A DNA stretch of 64,000 bases from NCBI GenBank assembly GCA_002633005.1, contig NMRA01000566.1:62001-126000 (forward strand), read 5' to 3'. Below, piece by piece: positions 43,875 through 58,800 of this stretch; within the stretch, counting starts at the first letter, position 1, and every line of letters begins with the position of its first letter. The DNA is from Phoronis australis. Its lineage: Eukaryota; Phoronida; Phoronidae. A program made the position numbers and the translations under genes. The notes under the pieces were generated by a model. It ran no database searches. It was not told where the DNA came from and saw only the letters and a list, made by a program, of their open reading frames with translations.

Positions 43875-46800
43875 CTGAGAAACAAAATACAATGACACAA
43901 ATTACTGTAAATGTTATCTATTGGTAAATGAATAAAAAAGAGCTTGGAATTGATAAAAAGTAACGAGAGGTACATGTAATACTGACCCAACCATTCGAGC
44001 TCCCACTCTGGGTTTGACAGACTCTTTTTCTTTTTAACGTGTTATTATGGGTTGTTAGATGTATTTAAACAGTTACCACTGAAACAGAGTTATATTGATT
44101 GCAAAACTGACATTGCGCTAAATCACCAACAATGCACTGTACATGAATATTTTCCTCAGAGAGACAGCATAAATTCACATAATGAATTCATCAAGACTGA
44201 TAAAAATACATATATTCAGACAACCATGCCTGCAGGCATATATCATCTAGATTACGATATTCATTGGAGTAAATCAAATGACCGAATGGGATGCACACAC
44301 ACACACATACACATGTGTGTGTGTATACATATCTATGTATTTGGGTGGATGTATTCAAGTGCAAATACAACTGTCAAAATTTCATAAAAATTCTGCATAC
44401 CGGTATGTTAAAGATTCACCTTCAGTGCATTTTTGACCGCTTCAGAGCTTCAATAGTATGTACACATTTTCTTCAAATATGGGTGAGCATTGGGCTTGTC
44501 TTCCCAAAATATGAAGCCTGTTAATATTTCCAGTAATGTGTGCTAGTATACTGGTTGGACACTCAGCTGAGCTTGTTTGGACAATAGGACGAAATTTAAT
44601 ACATAGCTGTGTGACGCATTTCAAAGATTTAATTAGCACGAGTCATGACTTGTGTGCATGAAAGCAAAGTAATTAATGCACTAATTACAGTGTACGATGA
44701 CAACATGTCAGACAAGCTACAATTCTTTATACACCGTTGTAAATAACATCAGTCTTCAACATCTCAATGGAGATATTTTTCAAAGTAAGATGTAATAAAT
44801 TTCATTAGACATGACTCCTATGAGACAGCTAATTAGATTTTGATTAATTCAGTAATTCAAGCTGATTATAACAACATCCTTCCTATCTAGAACACAGATT
44901 TACTTGTTTCCAGGGAAGGGAGACTCTCTCAACAGGTGTGTCCCATGTGGAACTAAAAGGGGCTTGTGGTGTTTAAATTACAATTAAAACAGCTACTGAG
45001 GTATATACTAATTTTGAACAAAGGTTGTACTGGACTATGTATTTTGTTATTAAAGTAGTTGACAGCAGTAACTTTCAAAATCCAAATGATAGGATTGGGC
45101 AGTACTGCACTGGCTACTGAAAACATACTCAATGCCTCAAATAATACCTCACCTACCTGAACATACATTACTGTCCAATTTATTTTACAATGACGTGAAA
45201 AAACCTGAGTGAAATCAAACTCAAGTGCCGCCATGACATCTGTCACTGCCTTGTTCTGAAAGTCACCCAACGTGCAATCGCACCATTGATAAAAATGATC
45301 TAAAAACATTTTAATGAAGTTGATGAGAAATTTTAATTCATTTTCATTTATTGTGACATGAACATGATTATAAACAACCCAAATATAATACCCCATCACA
45401 CCAGAAGCACGGTGCCACTGCAGTTTTTGGTCCAAACCGCTATCACCAGTAGTGTTCATACTTTTCCCCTACCCGTCACACGTGTTTTTCTTCGCGCCAC
45501 AGGATCACCGTATGTTCGCCAGTCTACGTTTTCGGCGACTGCACGGCGGTTGTACTGCCGAAGCACGGCAGTGATGGAGGTGCTACTGCGGTCCTTGTAC
45601 GGTGCCACGGCGGTCATGACGGTGTCGTGGCAATGCCACTGCCCGCGGTAGCACTGCGGTAGTTTTGAACATGATCAAAGTTTCCGCTATGCCACCGCGA
45701 AGGTCCACGGGGATCAATGGCGGAACCACTGCAGAACCATGGCGATCATAGCGGTGCCACTGCGGTTTATGCTGTACAAACACCGCAGTGGCACCGCACA
45801 TCCGGTGCGACGTGGGTATAATACGTGAACTGCTGCTACATGGAACTCAGTTTACTGAAAAAATGTTGGCATGAAAGCATGGGTACAGGTCATTCAAATA
45901 CGGAAATGACACGAATGTTAACTTTGTGAAATGGTACTTATAGATTCGAGTTCAAAACTAAACTAAAACTAGACAGTCAGATAGCTGTATGAATGTCATT
46001 TTTATCTTAGAGAATAGGTTTGTCATTGGTCTCTAGAGGCATGTAGATGTAAAAACGTCACTTACTTAGAGACATGGTTGGTTGTTAGCAGACGTTTCGA
46101 CCTGGTCCGCCAGGTCTTTGTCGATGAATGAAGAGATTTCCCGCCTTTCGCTCATTAAGAATGCTGGAGTACACGGGGAGTAAGTGGAGACCTCTGTCCC
46201 GGTTCAAGAGGGTGCGCTGACTGTTGATGTTTATGGCCTCTTTGAGCTTACGAGTATGCCAATTTTGTTCCTTGGCTAGAATCCTGGATGACGCCAGAGA
46301 GATGGTATGCCCAGTTGCCAAAATGCGTTCTCCCACAGCTGTTGGTCTGTCTAGTTTCAGATGTTCTTTGAATCTGGTAACTAAGGAACGGTCTCTTGGT
46401 TTCGCCAATTTAGGTGTGGTTGGGATCCTGGTCACATTTCAGCTGGTATATGACCCCACATTGTTTCGCCATCGGGGTTGGGGCTTTGGGTCTGACTACT
46501 AGGGAACGGAGGGTGTTGAAGGGTTTCATGTAAGAGGAAATACTGTGGCTTCTGTAGGTGTGTTGTAGGCTTTCAGATATTCCTCTTATGTATGGGATGG
46601 CAACGGAGGGACCACCGAGTTTTTCAGTAGATTTACGACTAGGGGGGTCAGTAAACATCCATTCCTGGTATCCATTAGCTCGCAAAGCATCTTCAACGTG
46701 GTCTAAGAGGAATATCTGAACGACTACAACACACCTACAGAAGCCACGGAATTTCTTCTTACATGACACCCATCAACACCCTCCGTTCCCTACTAGTCAG

Positions 46801-49800
46801 ACCCACAGACCCAACCCCGATGGCCAAACAGTGTGGGGTCATATCCCAGCTGAAATGATCCCAACCACACCTACATTGGAGAAACCAAGAGACCGTTCCT
46901 TACCAGATTCAAAGAACATCTGAAACTAGACAGACCAACAGCTGTGGGGAAACACATTTTGGCAACTGGGCATACCAGCTCAAAGAGGCCACAAACATCA
47001 AAAGTCAGCGCCCCCTCTTGAACCGGGACAGAGGACTCCACTTTCCCCCAATGTACTCCAGCATTCTTAACGAGCGAAAGGCGGGAAATCCCTTATTCAT
47101 CGACAAAGACCTGGTGGACCAGGTCAAAACGACTGCTAACAACCAACCACATCTCTAAGTAAGCGACCGTTTTATATACTACATTTTTATCTTGTGTTGT
47201 ACTAAAGGTAGGATGATGTAAGAGCAATGATTACTCTTAACAAATTGTAGCTCAACGGTTATTCTCTCCTTAGTTTGCTTAATTTCAACAATTGCCAAAA
47301 TGGTAACTTTTCCATATTTCTAAGGCTGATTACCTTTTTGCAAATAACAGGAATTTGAGCAAATGTTGATTTTTGCCTGTAAGAGTAATTAATCGTTATT
47401 TTTGTAGAGAAAATTCTATTTTCTACCATATTTTGTACTCAACCGTAAAATCTATAAAACAGGAAACACGTTCCAAATTTTGTAAGTTTGGTTTAGTGAT
47501 AGTATTCAGTATCAGCATCGAACGAGTATCAGTATGGAATGGCCAGGGACCAATATCAGGATCAGGATCAATACCAATATTGCACTTGAATTTTCAAATG
47601 TTGATAACCATCCCTATTGGCCACCATAAAATCTCACCAAATTTGATCAGCAGATAGTTTCCACATGATTTCCACTAGATCAGCTGAAACAGGATTTAGT
47701 GTCCATTTACGTATCAGTTAGTCACCTACAACAGGGTTTAATGATCCTTTAAATCATCCCCAAGCTTACCATCTGTTTCATTTCCACACTTTCCAGCACT
47801 TGTTGTTCCTGCAACGCCCGTTCCACGTGGGGCAGGAGTATCTCGGGGTAGCGGATACCCACCACTCGCTCGCCACTATCAAGCACAGCTCGGACAACGC
47901 GGATATTACACTCGTGTTTACTGGAAAATCAAAATTTTAGAAAATATTAAATTATACAGTCATTAAGACCACATAGCAAGCTCCCTTTTCAAGGACTGTT
48001 ATTGCATGCAACAACTGTCTGTTAACGTCTTTGTAAATATCAGGGACCGAAATCTAATTTCTGGACCCAGTTTGACAAGCTTCAACTATAGTTTTCTCCA
48101 TTTTCCGTTCTTTGTAATTAGGAATTAGGAGCTCAAAGAAAAGTTTCTTTGCATTTTGTGCTTGTGAGTACATTATTTACGATATGTGTTGACAGATGAG
48201 CATTTAGTAGACGTTCCCACTTGATTAATGCCACAAATTTGTGTGAACTCGAGTAGAAAGCTCAAATCGAGCAGTCATCAAGCATGTACAACATATACTC
48301 TGTCATAATAAATCACTGAATGTACTTGCACTAACACAACAGAAAATATCAAAACGGAGTACAGCTCAAGTTCAGATGTTGGATTTTGTACCCAAGAAGC
48401 ATCAGGATTTATCAAGGGACAGTAATTATCCCAACGAAACACATGGACAGACTTTGACAGAGCTATGCCAAATTTTGATTAACACTATGCCACATTTACT
48501 TGGCAGAATGGCAGTTGAGATGAACTTTTGTCACAATAAAATAGCATATTTGTTGAACATATGTTGAAGCTTAATACCACACTATTGCCCCAGCTGTGCG
48601 ACAGATCTTGCAAATGATTACATGATGGGCCAGCACCAGTCAGAATTTTGTAGAGATTTAGCAAGAATTGAAATGCATTCTAGTCGAAAATAAATGGATA
48701 ACATTTAGTAGAAGCTTTACGCACCAAATCTTTATGAATTTGACATTGTCCTTCACAGAGTAATAGTTTTAAATTATTGCAGGAGCACATCAAAGAACAT
48801 TGGGAACAATGACTACTAGAAAATAACTGATAACTTCTCAGATAGTTACTTTCAGGTAGTCATTGCTTCTCAGTGAGAAACAAACAACAAGTGGTTGAAG
48901 CCATGGGTTTCTCACAGACAAAGTTGTAACACCAAACAAAATGAATACAGACTGACTAATCAAAAAATCTTGGAAATCTAGAAAACTGGTAACTACGACA
49001 ATGTGATGAAAATCCATACCTGAGACAATGCCACATTCATCGAGCCCCCCCCTCCCAAACCTTTGCCAGTTCCGTTATTTACCTACCCCTCGACAATACC
49101 ACCGTTACCACCCAGCCAAAGTACAGTAAGTGCATGTAGGTGCCTTCACCAACTAATTTTAAAAATTCTAAACAAGACGCCTACCCCCAACCCTTCATGG
49201 GAGACATTAACAAATTTGGGCTCTTGGCTGCACTTTCAGTCTCTTATAATTTTGGGCAGTGAAGACCCCTGAAGGACACCCATATGTTGCTTCAGTAAAT
49301 ATAATTATAAGTAAACTCTCACAAATTTTGTACAATAAAAGTATTTGCCAAAATATCTATCTTTTCATTTTTCAAGGTCTTCTTACATTGTTGAGGGTGC
49401 GCAGATATTTTAAAACAAGAGCAACGCAGAGCGTTGGAATGCGCCCACGAATGCATCGCAAATAGTGTGCTTTTAGGGTTATTTATTTGTATCATAAAAA
49501 TGGCCACTAGATGGCGCAAAAATGTAGAATCCATCCAAAAACGGGACCATGCCATATTTCATAAAATCTGTAAGGGATTTTCAGAGAAACAAAGGAAAAC
49601 AGAACAAAATGAAATTGCCACTTGTGGGCACAGCGTCCGCCTGACAGTCATCATCAGTTATCTTCACATAAATTCACTTTCTAATTTTAATAAAGATCCT
49701 GCAGTGTGTTTTGGAGACACAATTATGAGCAAAAAATAAACAAAACTACCACTAGGAGGTGCCACACTAAGTCAGTCGCCATCATCAAAACGTCCTCTTC

Positions 49801-52800
49801 ACACTGAAAACATATAGGCCAATTTTCAAAACCATCCCAGAATAATTTGGTTGATCGAGGAGCGGACGCCAAAAACAATATTTGAAAACAGCAAAAATGG
49901 CCACCAGGTGGTGCAAAATACCTCGATTCCATCCAGAAACAGAATGTTAGCGTCATCTCACCAATAGATGCCTATATACAAAATTTTATGAAAATCTGTT
50001 GAGGACCTTTGAAGATACAGATTGGTAAATTTAAAAAAATAAAATTGCCACTAGGGGGCACACCAAAAGTCAGATCTGTCCGAAAGTAGTCGTCGTCCGT
50101 TGTTAACATCATATAAATACACTTGCTAAATTAATTAAAGATCCTGCAAACGGTTTAGGAGATACAGCGATATGCGCAAAAAAACTGCCACTAGGAGGCG
50201 AACTCGTCCGAAAAACATTGTCAGCCATCCACTTCATAGTAAAAACATACATGCCAATTTTCACAATTATCCTGAAAGCAGTTTGGATGATAGACGAGTG
50301 GACGTCAACAAAATATACTCGAAAACAGCAAAAGTGGCCACTAGGTGGCGCAAACTAGGTGGAATCATCTGAAAACGATGAAATATCATCATCTCATTAA
50401 CAGATGCCTGTATCCCAAATTTTAAATACGTTGAGGACCTTTGAACATACAGAGGTAAACGTAAAAAAATGAATTGCCCCTACATGGCACACCAGCAGTC
50501 AGATCCGTCCGAAAGTTGTAGTCGTCCATTGTAAACATCATATAAATACACTAACTAAATTTAGTAAAGATCCTTCGAACAGTTTAGAAGATACAGCCAT
50601 AGGTGCAAAAAAAAACTGCCACTAGGAGAGGCCACAGTAGTCAAAATTGTCGGAAAATCATCGTCAGACGTCCACTTCATAGTCAGAACATACGTGCCAA
50701 TTTTCAAAATCATCCTTTGAGAGGTTTGGTTGATAGAGGGGTGAACGCAAAAAAACACACTCGAAAACGGTAAAAATGGCCACTAAGTGGCGCAAACTAT
50801 GTTGAATCCATCCAAAAACGGAATGACAGCATCATCTCACTAATAGATGCCAATATACCAAATTTTATGAAAACCCGTACATGACTTTTGAAGATACAAA
50901 GGTAAACGTAAAAGACTAAAATTGCCACTAGGGGGCACACCGGTAGTCAGATCCGTCCGAAAGTTCGCTCATGCCATCCCATCCACGGAAGGAACACATG
51001 TGCAAAATTTCATGAAGATACGTCAAGGTGTTTTAGAGATAGAGCAGCGGATGCCGGACACAAGACGTACGGACGGAGATGACGGCATAATGCATCCACA
51101 CATAAATATGTGGGCGCATAAAAATTGTATCTTGGTAGACATCATACAAAAAACTTGAATACGGTAAAGCATTAATCTGATGAGCTCTGTATATCATGGG
51201 ACAAGAGTAATGCATTGAGTTGAAATGCATCCACGACTACAGTTAGTGTTTTTTAGTATCAAGAAAATGGCCAATAGATGGAACAGAATATGTATGTCAA
51301 ATTCATGTCAATTGGAAAGGCAGTGTCATTTTCATAATAGAAACTTATGTGCCAAATTCCATGAAAAAAACATGAAGGAGCTTTTGAAGACACAAAGGCA
51401 AAGGTAAAAATAAACTAGTCACTAGGTGGCATAGAGGTAGCTAAAGCCGTCCAAAAAGTGATGGGTACTTGGCAGTCACTGTCAAATCTATTTAGGAAAA
51501 CATCCTGCAAAGAAATCATGAGCTATAGCAACGTTTGCAAAAATACAAAATCACCAATAGGGGATGCCACTGGTGCCAGACCCATCTGAAAATCAATGTC
51601 AGCAATGGTCTTGTAATCAGGAACACACACAACATTTACGATTCATAAATGATCATTTGAGCAGTTTGGCAGACAAAGAGGCAAAAACGAACACGAAAAA
51701 ATACAAATGTCCACTAGGTGACACAGAATAAATCAAATAAATGCAAAAATGGAAAGACATAGTTGTCTCCTTTAAAGAAACCTATTTCCCAAATTTCTCA
51801 AAAAGAGACAGACAGGAAATATACAAAGTAACTAAAATTGCTAGTAGGGGTCACAGCTGTGATACGGTAGGTCTGAAACTTCAATTACCATCACCAGAAG
51901 AACATACAGTATCTGCCAATTTTCATAAAGATACTCCAAAGAGTTATGGAGATACAACCATGGATGCTAAAAAGAAATTGTCACTCAGGGCACAAGTTGA
52001 GAGTAGGTGAACTTGTTCGAAAATCAGTATCCATCACAGCCTAATCAGGAATATGTCAGCCAAATTTTCATAATGAACCTTTGAGCGCTTTTAGTTTCAC
52101 AGAGGCGAACGACAAAAGCATTCTCAAAACTTTTTAAAATTGCACTAGGTGGCACAGAATATGTCAACTCCATCTGAAAATGGTAAAGCTTTGCCAACCC
52201 TTTCCTAAGTGTCATGACAATCCATCAAGGATTTCCTAAGATACAGTGGCACGTGTCAAAAACTAAAATTGCCACTAGGGGCAAAGTAACAGTCGGATCT
52301 GTCCAAAACTTGTCGACCTCCGTCATCAGCTTCATAGGAACACATCTGCTAAATATCATTATGCTACTGCAAGAAGTTTTAAATTAGGAGATACAGTAAC
52401 AGGCACTGGACGCCCAGCAGAGATGACTACAGTATGCACTCGCATATAAATAGGTCAGAAGCTGAGGAATGGAACGACAACAACTGAAATAAAATTTACA
52501 CTGAAACAAAAACACGAAAAGCAACATCCCTATGAAAACAAAATGACCAATTCCAGTTAAGTTCCCTCAACCTTTTATCTTAACGATGCTAAGAACTATA
52601 ACAACACAGAACAACTGGTAATGAAACAACCAATTCTGTGACCCTTGATTGTCACATTCATCTATTGTTTACCCACACATATTAAAACAACACTGGCTTC
52701 CAATGGGTGAGGATGAAGTGAGATTGGCTGTTTTCTTGTGGTTTCAATTGAGCCAGAAAAGGTGTAAGAAAACAGTCCAGACTTGAACTACATTCCATGA

Positions 52801-55800
52801 AGATCAGCAGTACCTGGCACAACATTTAGACCTTAGATATAAATATATGGCGGTAAAATGTTCCTTCACAGAGAGAATGGTAAGCTCTTAAAGCAACACT
52901 TCATTCCTGCCTAAGAAGACTGTCAAACAAGATATTTTCTTTTTTATGACGTCATCGGTTATAGCATTCAGTTGGAAAGGACAGACATCGTGGGACAGAA
53001 TAGCAGAGTGGTAAAAATTTGGAAGTGATAGTCGAACCTTTGATACGTTGAAGCACTTTTTGACTCGTACACACATTGAATGTTACGGTAAGTAGCTATG
53101 GAAATAAACCCCTTTAATGGTAAGACGTTTTGAAGACCATTTCTGTACATCTTTGATTTCAGAAAGAGCAGTACTTTTAAGAAAAAGTCAACATTTTTTC
53201 AGCGACTGCAAATTAAAGCAAACCCCTGACTGTACCAAACCGTTTTGAATTCATACCGTGAATAATACGCTTACAAGGAAGGCACGCACTTCTAAAGATA
53301 TGGGGGAATTTTCAATGCTCGTCCTTCTGAGCAGCTTTTAGCAGGATAAAAGAGAGCGTGGTGCAGAGCAAGACACAGTTAAGAGTAATTACCCGACCAT
53401 AAACTGTAGTAACCACCTCTGCTTGTACATACTGGCGAATTTCAAAAACACATTAACCAATAATTTTCATTAAAAAGGACAGCACGGCGGTATTCATCTG
53501 GAAAAAACAACCAAGTACAGTTTTCGATTTTTAAAAATCGATGCCCTAAAAAGCCAAAAACTACAAACATTGGGTAGGATTGAAGATAAACAACCATGCG
53601 TATTGATATACTCTTTGGATTTACAAACAGTGATCAGAGTTAACAATATCACATGGATTATTCTTTTAATATCCTTCCAATCTCGTGTAACCAGATTTTT
53701 TACTAGGAGACAGTTGTACTTAACTGGTGTCCACACTTCATTTCTATGACTGACAATGAAAAATCTAGAATAGTTATGTAGTCTGTACAACTGAAATTGT
53801 CCACAGTTTCAAAATCTCCAGTTTGGCTGTCAATTTTGCACTTTTGTATATATTTTTCATTTGAGTTGAGTTCTAATAATGAAGGTTAAACTTGGAACTA
53901 ATGATAGATATAGTTTTGTTTGCCATGAAATATTTAGTATAGCTGTAATCTGGAAAGCTCAGGGATGGGTGCACAATTAACTAACTTTTTTGTCATTTTG
54001 TTATATTTGAAATGTACCAACTAGGCAGTTAAAACTACTCTTAACAGTTGCAGGCTATAACTGACTGTGCAAATGCCAGAGAAAACCAATTTGGGTGTAA
54101 GAACAACCACCATTGTCCAGACAGTAATGCTAGCTACTACCTTCCACTTCATTAGCTCAGATCTACATCAATAGAAAGGGTGAGATGAATAGGCATAATA
54201 GAAGTTGTCTGGGGCTAAGGGAATCTGAGCTGTGACCAGTGTGAGGGAAAAATTCTCCACAGGAGTTGAACAGTATTTTGGACAAAAAAGAGTCTCACCT
54301 GACTTTATTTTCAACCCGTTTTCAGCAACTGAATATGCAAAATCATTGATTTTGCAACCAACTGAGAAATCTTAGATTGTCAAAAGAATGCAATGGGCAT
54401 TACACATTCCTTATCACGTATGGCCATGAACGACTTTCCTGAAGTAATATTCTAAGAGCACATTTGACAAGACGTAATCATTAATGTTTCCGAGAATGGC
54501 CGTAATTTGATGGACTCCATTGACATGATGAAATAGACCAATTATAGTAGATAGTTGATACCTTGTTACTAATTAGACTCAACTAACTGTGACGCAAATT
54601 ACAACTACAGGTATATTCTTGCAAAGGTGAACATTTCATACATGCATCAAGCTAAGCGGAAAGGGTAGAATTAAAGGCATTCACATCGCAAAGAAAATGT
54701 TTTTTCAAAAAATGAGGCGAAATGCCAATTAGAATGGAAAATCGATGCCTCACTGCCAATTAGTCGATGATGGCACACTGATGTTACACACAAATTAGTG
54801 CTAAACAGTATAATTTGTTCGCATTAGAACCCTACGTTTACCAGAGACAACTGAGCCATTAAAGAAATAGGCATTGACAAGGCTGTTTGCTTCACTCGTA
54901 TTACATCGACGGAAGGTACTGAGGCACCAAAAAACTTCCCATATAGAGCAACATAGTCGGAACAGCATAAAATAAACCGAAGCCATACTCTACAGAATAG
55001 ATCACACGTACCACTGTTAATTAAGAGCCATTACAGAACTTGGCAGACATAACTGAGGCAAACAAAGACGGAATTAAAATTGCCAGAAGGGTACGCAACA
55101 CTAGATCTGTCAGAAAATTAATTTCGATAACAATACTCTTCTCAAAATGAAAAAGTCTACCATGATGATTCTTTAGGCAGATTGGTGAAAAGGGAAGTGG
55201 ACACCAAAGGCATAGAAAAATAAGAAATGACAACTAGGGCACGCACAATTTGTCAAATCCATCTGGGCAGGTGCCAGAATATCTAAATTGCCAGTAGAGG
55301 ACGACACGGTAGTCAAACACATTATGACAGAGGCATTCAAGTACCTTACCAAATCTCGGGCAAAACAAGATTTGTGAGTGAACTGTAAAATATACAGGCT
55401 GGTCTTCATATCACATGAAATTAAAATCTAATTTCTTTGTCTAATTTCGCATCAAGGACTGAGCAAAATAATGAATGGGTGGAACTGACTTGTACGAAAA
55501 ATTGAAGTCAGGAAATGAAAGGGATAGACAGCCTTTAGTTAGAAAGTTAGAAGACTGCCTTTCATAGAGTTTTTTGCTCAGTCCAGGTAATTAGTAATTC
55601 TTTAGAAACACAATTTAATTATTCAAATGTAGGGGCTGTGATTGAAGATGCAGAATTATATTCACAGTTGTTATAAACGTTTTGCATCCGTTTCTGTAAA
55701 TTCCCATTTGGCATTTGATTAACAATGAGTTCTGGAGGCAGGTATTTGCAAATGAATAGATGTGGGGTATGTCAGAGTGAGGTGATAGCAGGCTAATTAG

Positions 55801-58800
55801 ACAAAACAAGCTGTTGTACATTTCCATACACACAAAGTTCCGTTTGGGAGTAGTAAACAAGTTTAAACAACTAGACACAGTTCCACCTACTCGGGCAACA
55901 AACTGAGTCATCGACTTAAATTTAAAAGTGCATTATTTGTGGCATGGAGCGTGAAACGAAATTGCGAAGCCTGGATACCACCCAGAAGCGTCTTTTTCAA
56001 CATCATTTGCCACAAGGATGCACTATCTCAGTATCCCACACAAAGAAGCGTCAAATGATAAATGCAGAACATAGATCAAACAGTAAACAGAAAACCACTG
56101 CGAACATGAGTTAGCAATTAGCCATATCGTTCAATACATTTGGCCACTTATGGCATACATGTGGTCACAGAAGTCATATAAAAGTATTGTAGGAACCAAT
56201 TTTACATGATTGTGTTGCCGTTCAAGTTAAGCTTTAAACTTGGCTAAATAGGACAACTATCAGGAAAGCAAAAAAATTGACGTGATTAGATTAAAAACTT
56301 CGGTTTGCTCTTGAAGGACAAAAAATATGGGCGAGAAGTTTGTTGCGGTACTTACGTGAGTTGGAGCTTGGATGCAAAGCGTGCTATAGTGGTTTCTAAT
56401 ACTGACAACAGGGTGACCACTCCACCACTCAACAAGCTGAGGGTATAACACCTTGCACCAACTACAACAAATGACATACATTGCAACAGAATATGTCAAA
56501 ACCAAATGGAGAATGTGACTTAGAAATTCTCCGTCATGTCTAAGTGGAAGACAAATTTACCACTGTTATGGCTGGAAATAAATGCTATTGAGCAGGACCT
56601 AATTTAGAGAAGGGGTTACAGCTATAACGTTAAGTTACAATAGACCATCACAAGTCACTTTCGTTGAGGGAGCAATCAGTAGTCATTACGACAAAAGACA
56701 TTTCATCAATTCACTTCAACCGTACACTGTACATTTTCTAAAATCTAATTACTCTTTTTATTTATTGTCAGTTTTCAGAGTAAACACAGAACATTAGCCC
56801 TTGGCTATTATAACTCACCTGACAAATTAATGATTGGCAAATTCATTCCCTTTCAAACATTCATTAACTCACAAGTAAGACCAAGCTCAGAGGAGTAGGA
56901 GACATTTTTGTGCAAATGCTCGACTGTCAGCCAGTGAAGCCAGGATTTGAACCCAGGTCTCAAAAAAATGAGAGGCCGGAGCTCAAGCCGCCGGGCCAAA
57001 CTGCCTCTCATTACTAGACTTACATAGCTACAGGCACTTTTGAACGAGGCCAACTTTTGTTGGAGGAACAAGAGTTCAAGTGTTTGAAAGACGCGGAAAA
57101 CCAAGACTACACAAACAGCTGTTCACTTTGCCAAGATTTGCAATTTTAGTTAACTCACTAATTAATATGAAAAATCAAGTGTTTCTGGCCATCAGATTGA
57201 CTGGCTTCATTAAACCAGGGTAAAATTTGTTAACTCCAATCATATTTGCACATCTAAGTTGAAGTACTTAGCGTTTACTTCGTAAGCCAATACAAGATCT
57301 GGTCAGGGGTTATCTCAACGTGAAACCAGAATGTCCTTTCATATCAGACAAAAAACATGGTCTCAATTATCTCGGGCATCAAAAGTGAGTACGCCTAATT
57401 TTGATAACCTTTTCTGCTTCGCCTTGTCTCATAAATTGTCCCGCTGCTGAACTATTACTGAGTGCAAATGTTGCAGAGATGGTCCGGACACCAGGGCCCG
57501 GTACCTAATCTTTGTACTCGAAACGAACTCGAAACTATTTTTGGCAATCTCTCTGCTCCTTTTGTGCGAACTTAAGATGATTGGTTATCAGACTGTGCTT
57601 AAATACATTATAGTTTATGCATAGGAGTTTCAAGTTCAAGTTTGCCCTTGAAGACCCTTATATTCGTGCTACAAACTCGAGTAAAACCTCGAAATTTCAA
57701 GTTCAAACTCGAACTTATTGCTTTAATATTAGGTTTACAAACTGTGAACTAAGGGCAATAAATTATCTACGTAAGTTATTGTGTACTCGAGCATAGAATA
57801 ATAGACATTTATCTTGAGTTCGCCCAAACATAGAGTAGAAAATGCCAAACCTAATTTTGAGTTCCATTTCGAGTAAAAAGATTGGAGACCGGGCCCTGGT
57901 GACCGTATAGATCAGGGTCAAGAAAGTGGAACTAAGTAGCATCTTGACACCAACTATAAATAGGTCTAAGTTACTGTAATATAATATTTATTTTAGGGAA
58001 TTTTGCTGAGGTGTTGCATCAAATTTGAACTAAAATGTCAGCAGCGAATTGTTAAATACTGCATTTTCAATGAAAAAAGTCGAGTTGTCCGTCAGAAAGT
58101 TTTAAAGCGCCTAGAAAAATTGTGATTCCAGACAGCAGCAAGAAATGAGGATGTGAAAACTGATCACATTATCATGTCTGATGTAACAGCAGACCATCCC
58201 ATTTTAAGATAGTAAATAAAGTCTTGCAACTCTACTGAGTCAGTCTGAACATAACAAATTGTTTCAATTGGTGGAAAAATAGCAATATTCCATGTGTTTA
58301 ATATACACATTCTGGAAAAGTGGCTCAAAGTTAAGAAGAACAGCCCTGCCTGGTATGACCTGTTACTTAGCATACAATTAGGCTAAGTTCACAGTGCTGC
58401 ACATTGTGGCTTTCAAGTAGCCTGCACAATATGCCTTTCAAAATCCTTGTTCTTAAGTCACCAACTGTACCAGAATAGCATTAAAGGATGGTTACTTCAT
58501 TGTAGCATTGAGCTAAGATTGCATGGGCAAGATTGTAGAAGGNGAGTTCCATTTCGAGTAAAAAGATTGGAGACCAGGCCCAGGTGACCGTATAGACCAG
58601 GGTCAAGAAAGTGGAACTAAGTAGCATCTTGACACCAACTATAAATAGGTCTAATACTTATTTTAGGGAATTTTGCTGGGGTGTTGCATCAAATTTGAAC
58701 TAAAATGTCAGCAGCGAATTGTTAAATACTGCATTTTCAATGAAAAAAGTCGAGTTGTCCATCAGAAAGTTTTAAAGCGCCTAGAAAAATTGTGATTCCA

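Noticed and set aside
45358-45801. Open frames of 72-97 codons
   Set aside because: They track the GC-rich inverted repeats of the foldback element and show repeat-driven composition.
37250-52462. Regularly spaced repeats considered as a CRISPR array or satellite
   Set aside because: Units are over 300 bases, diverged, and bounded by element-like ends in an animal genome with spliced genes.
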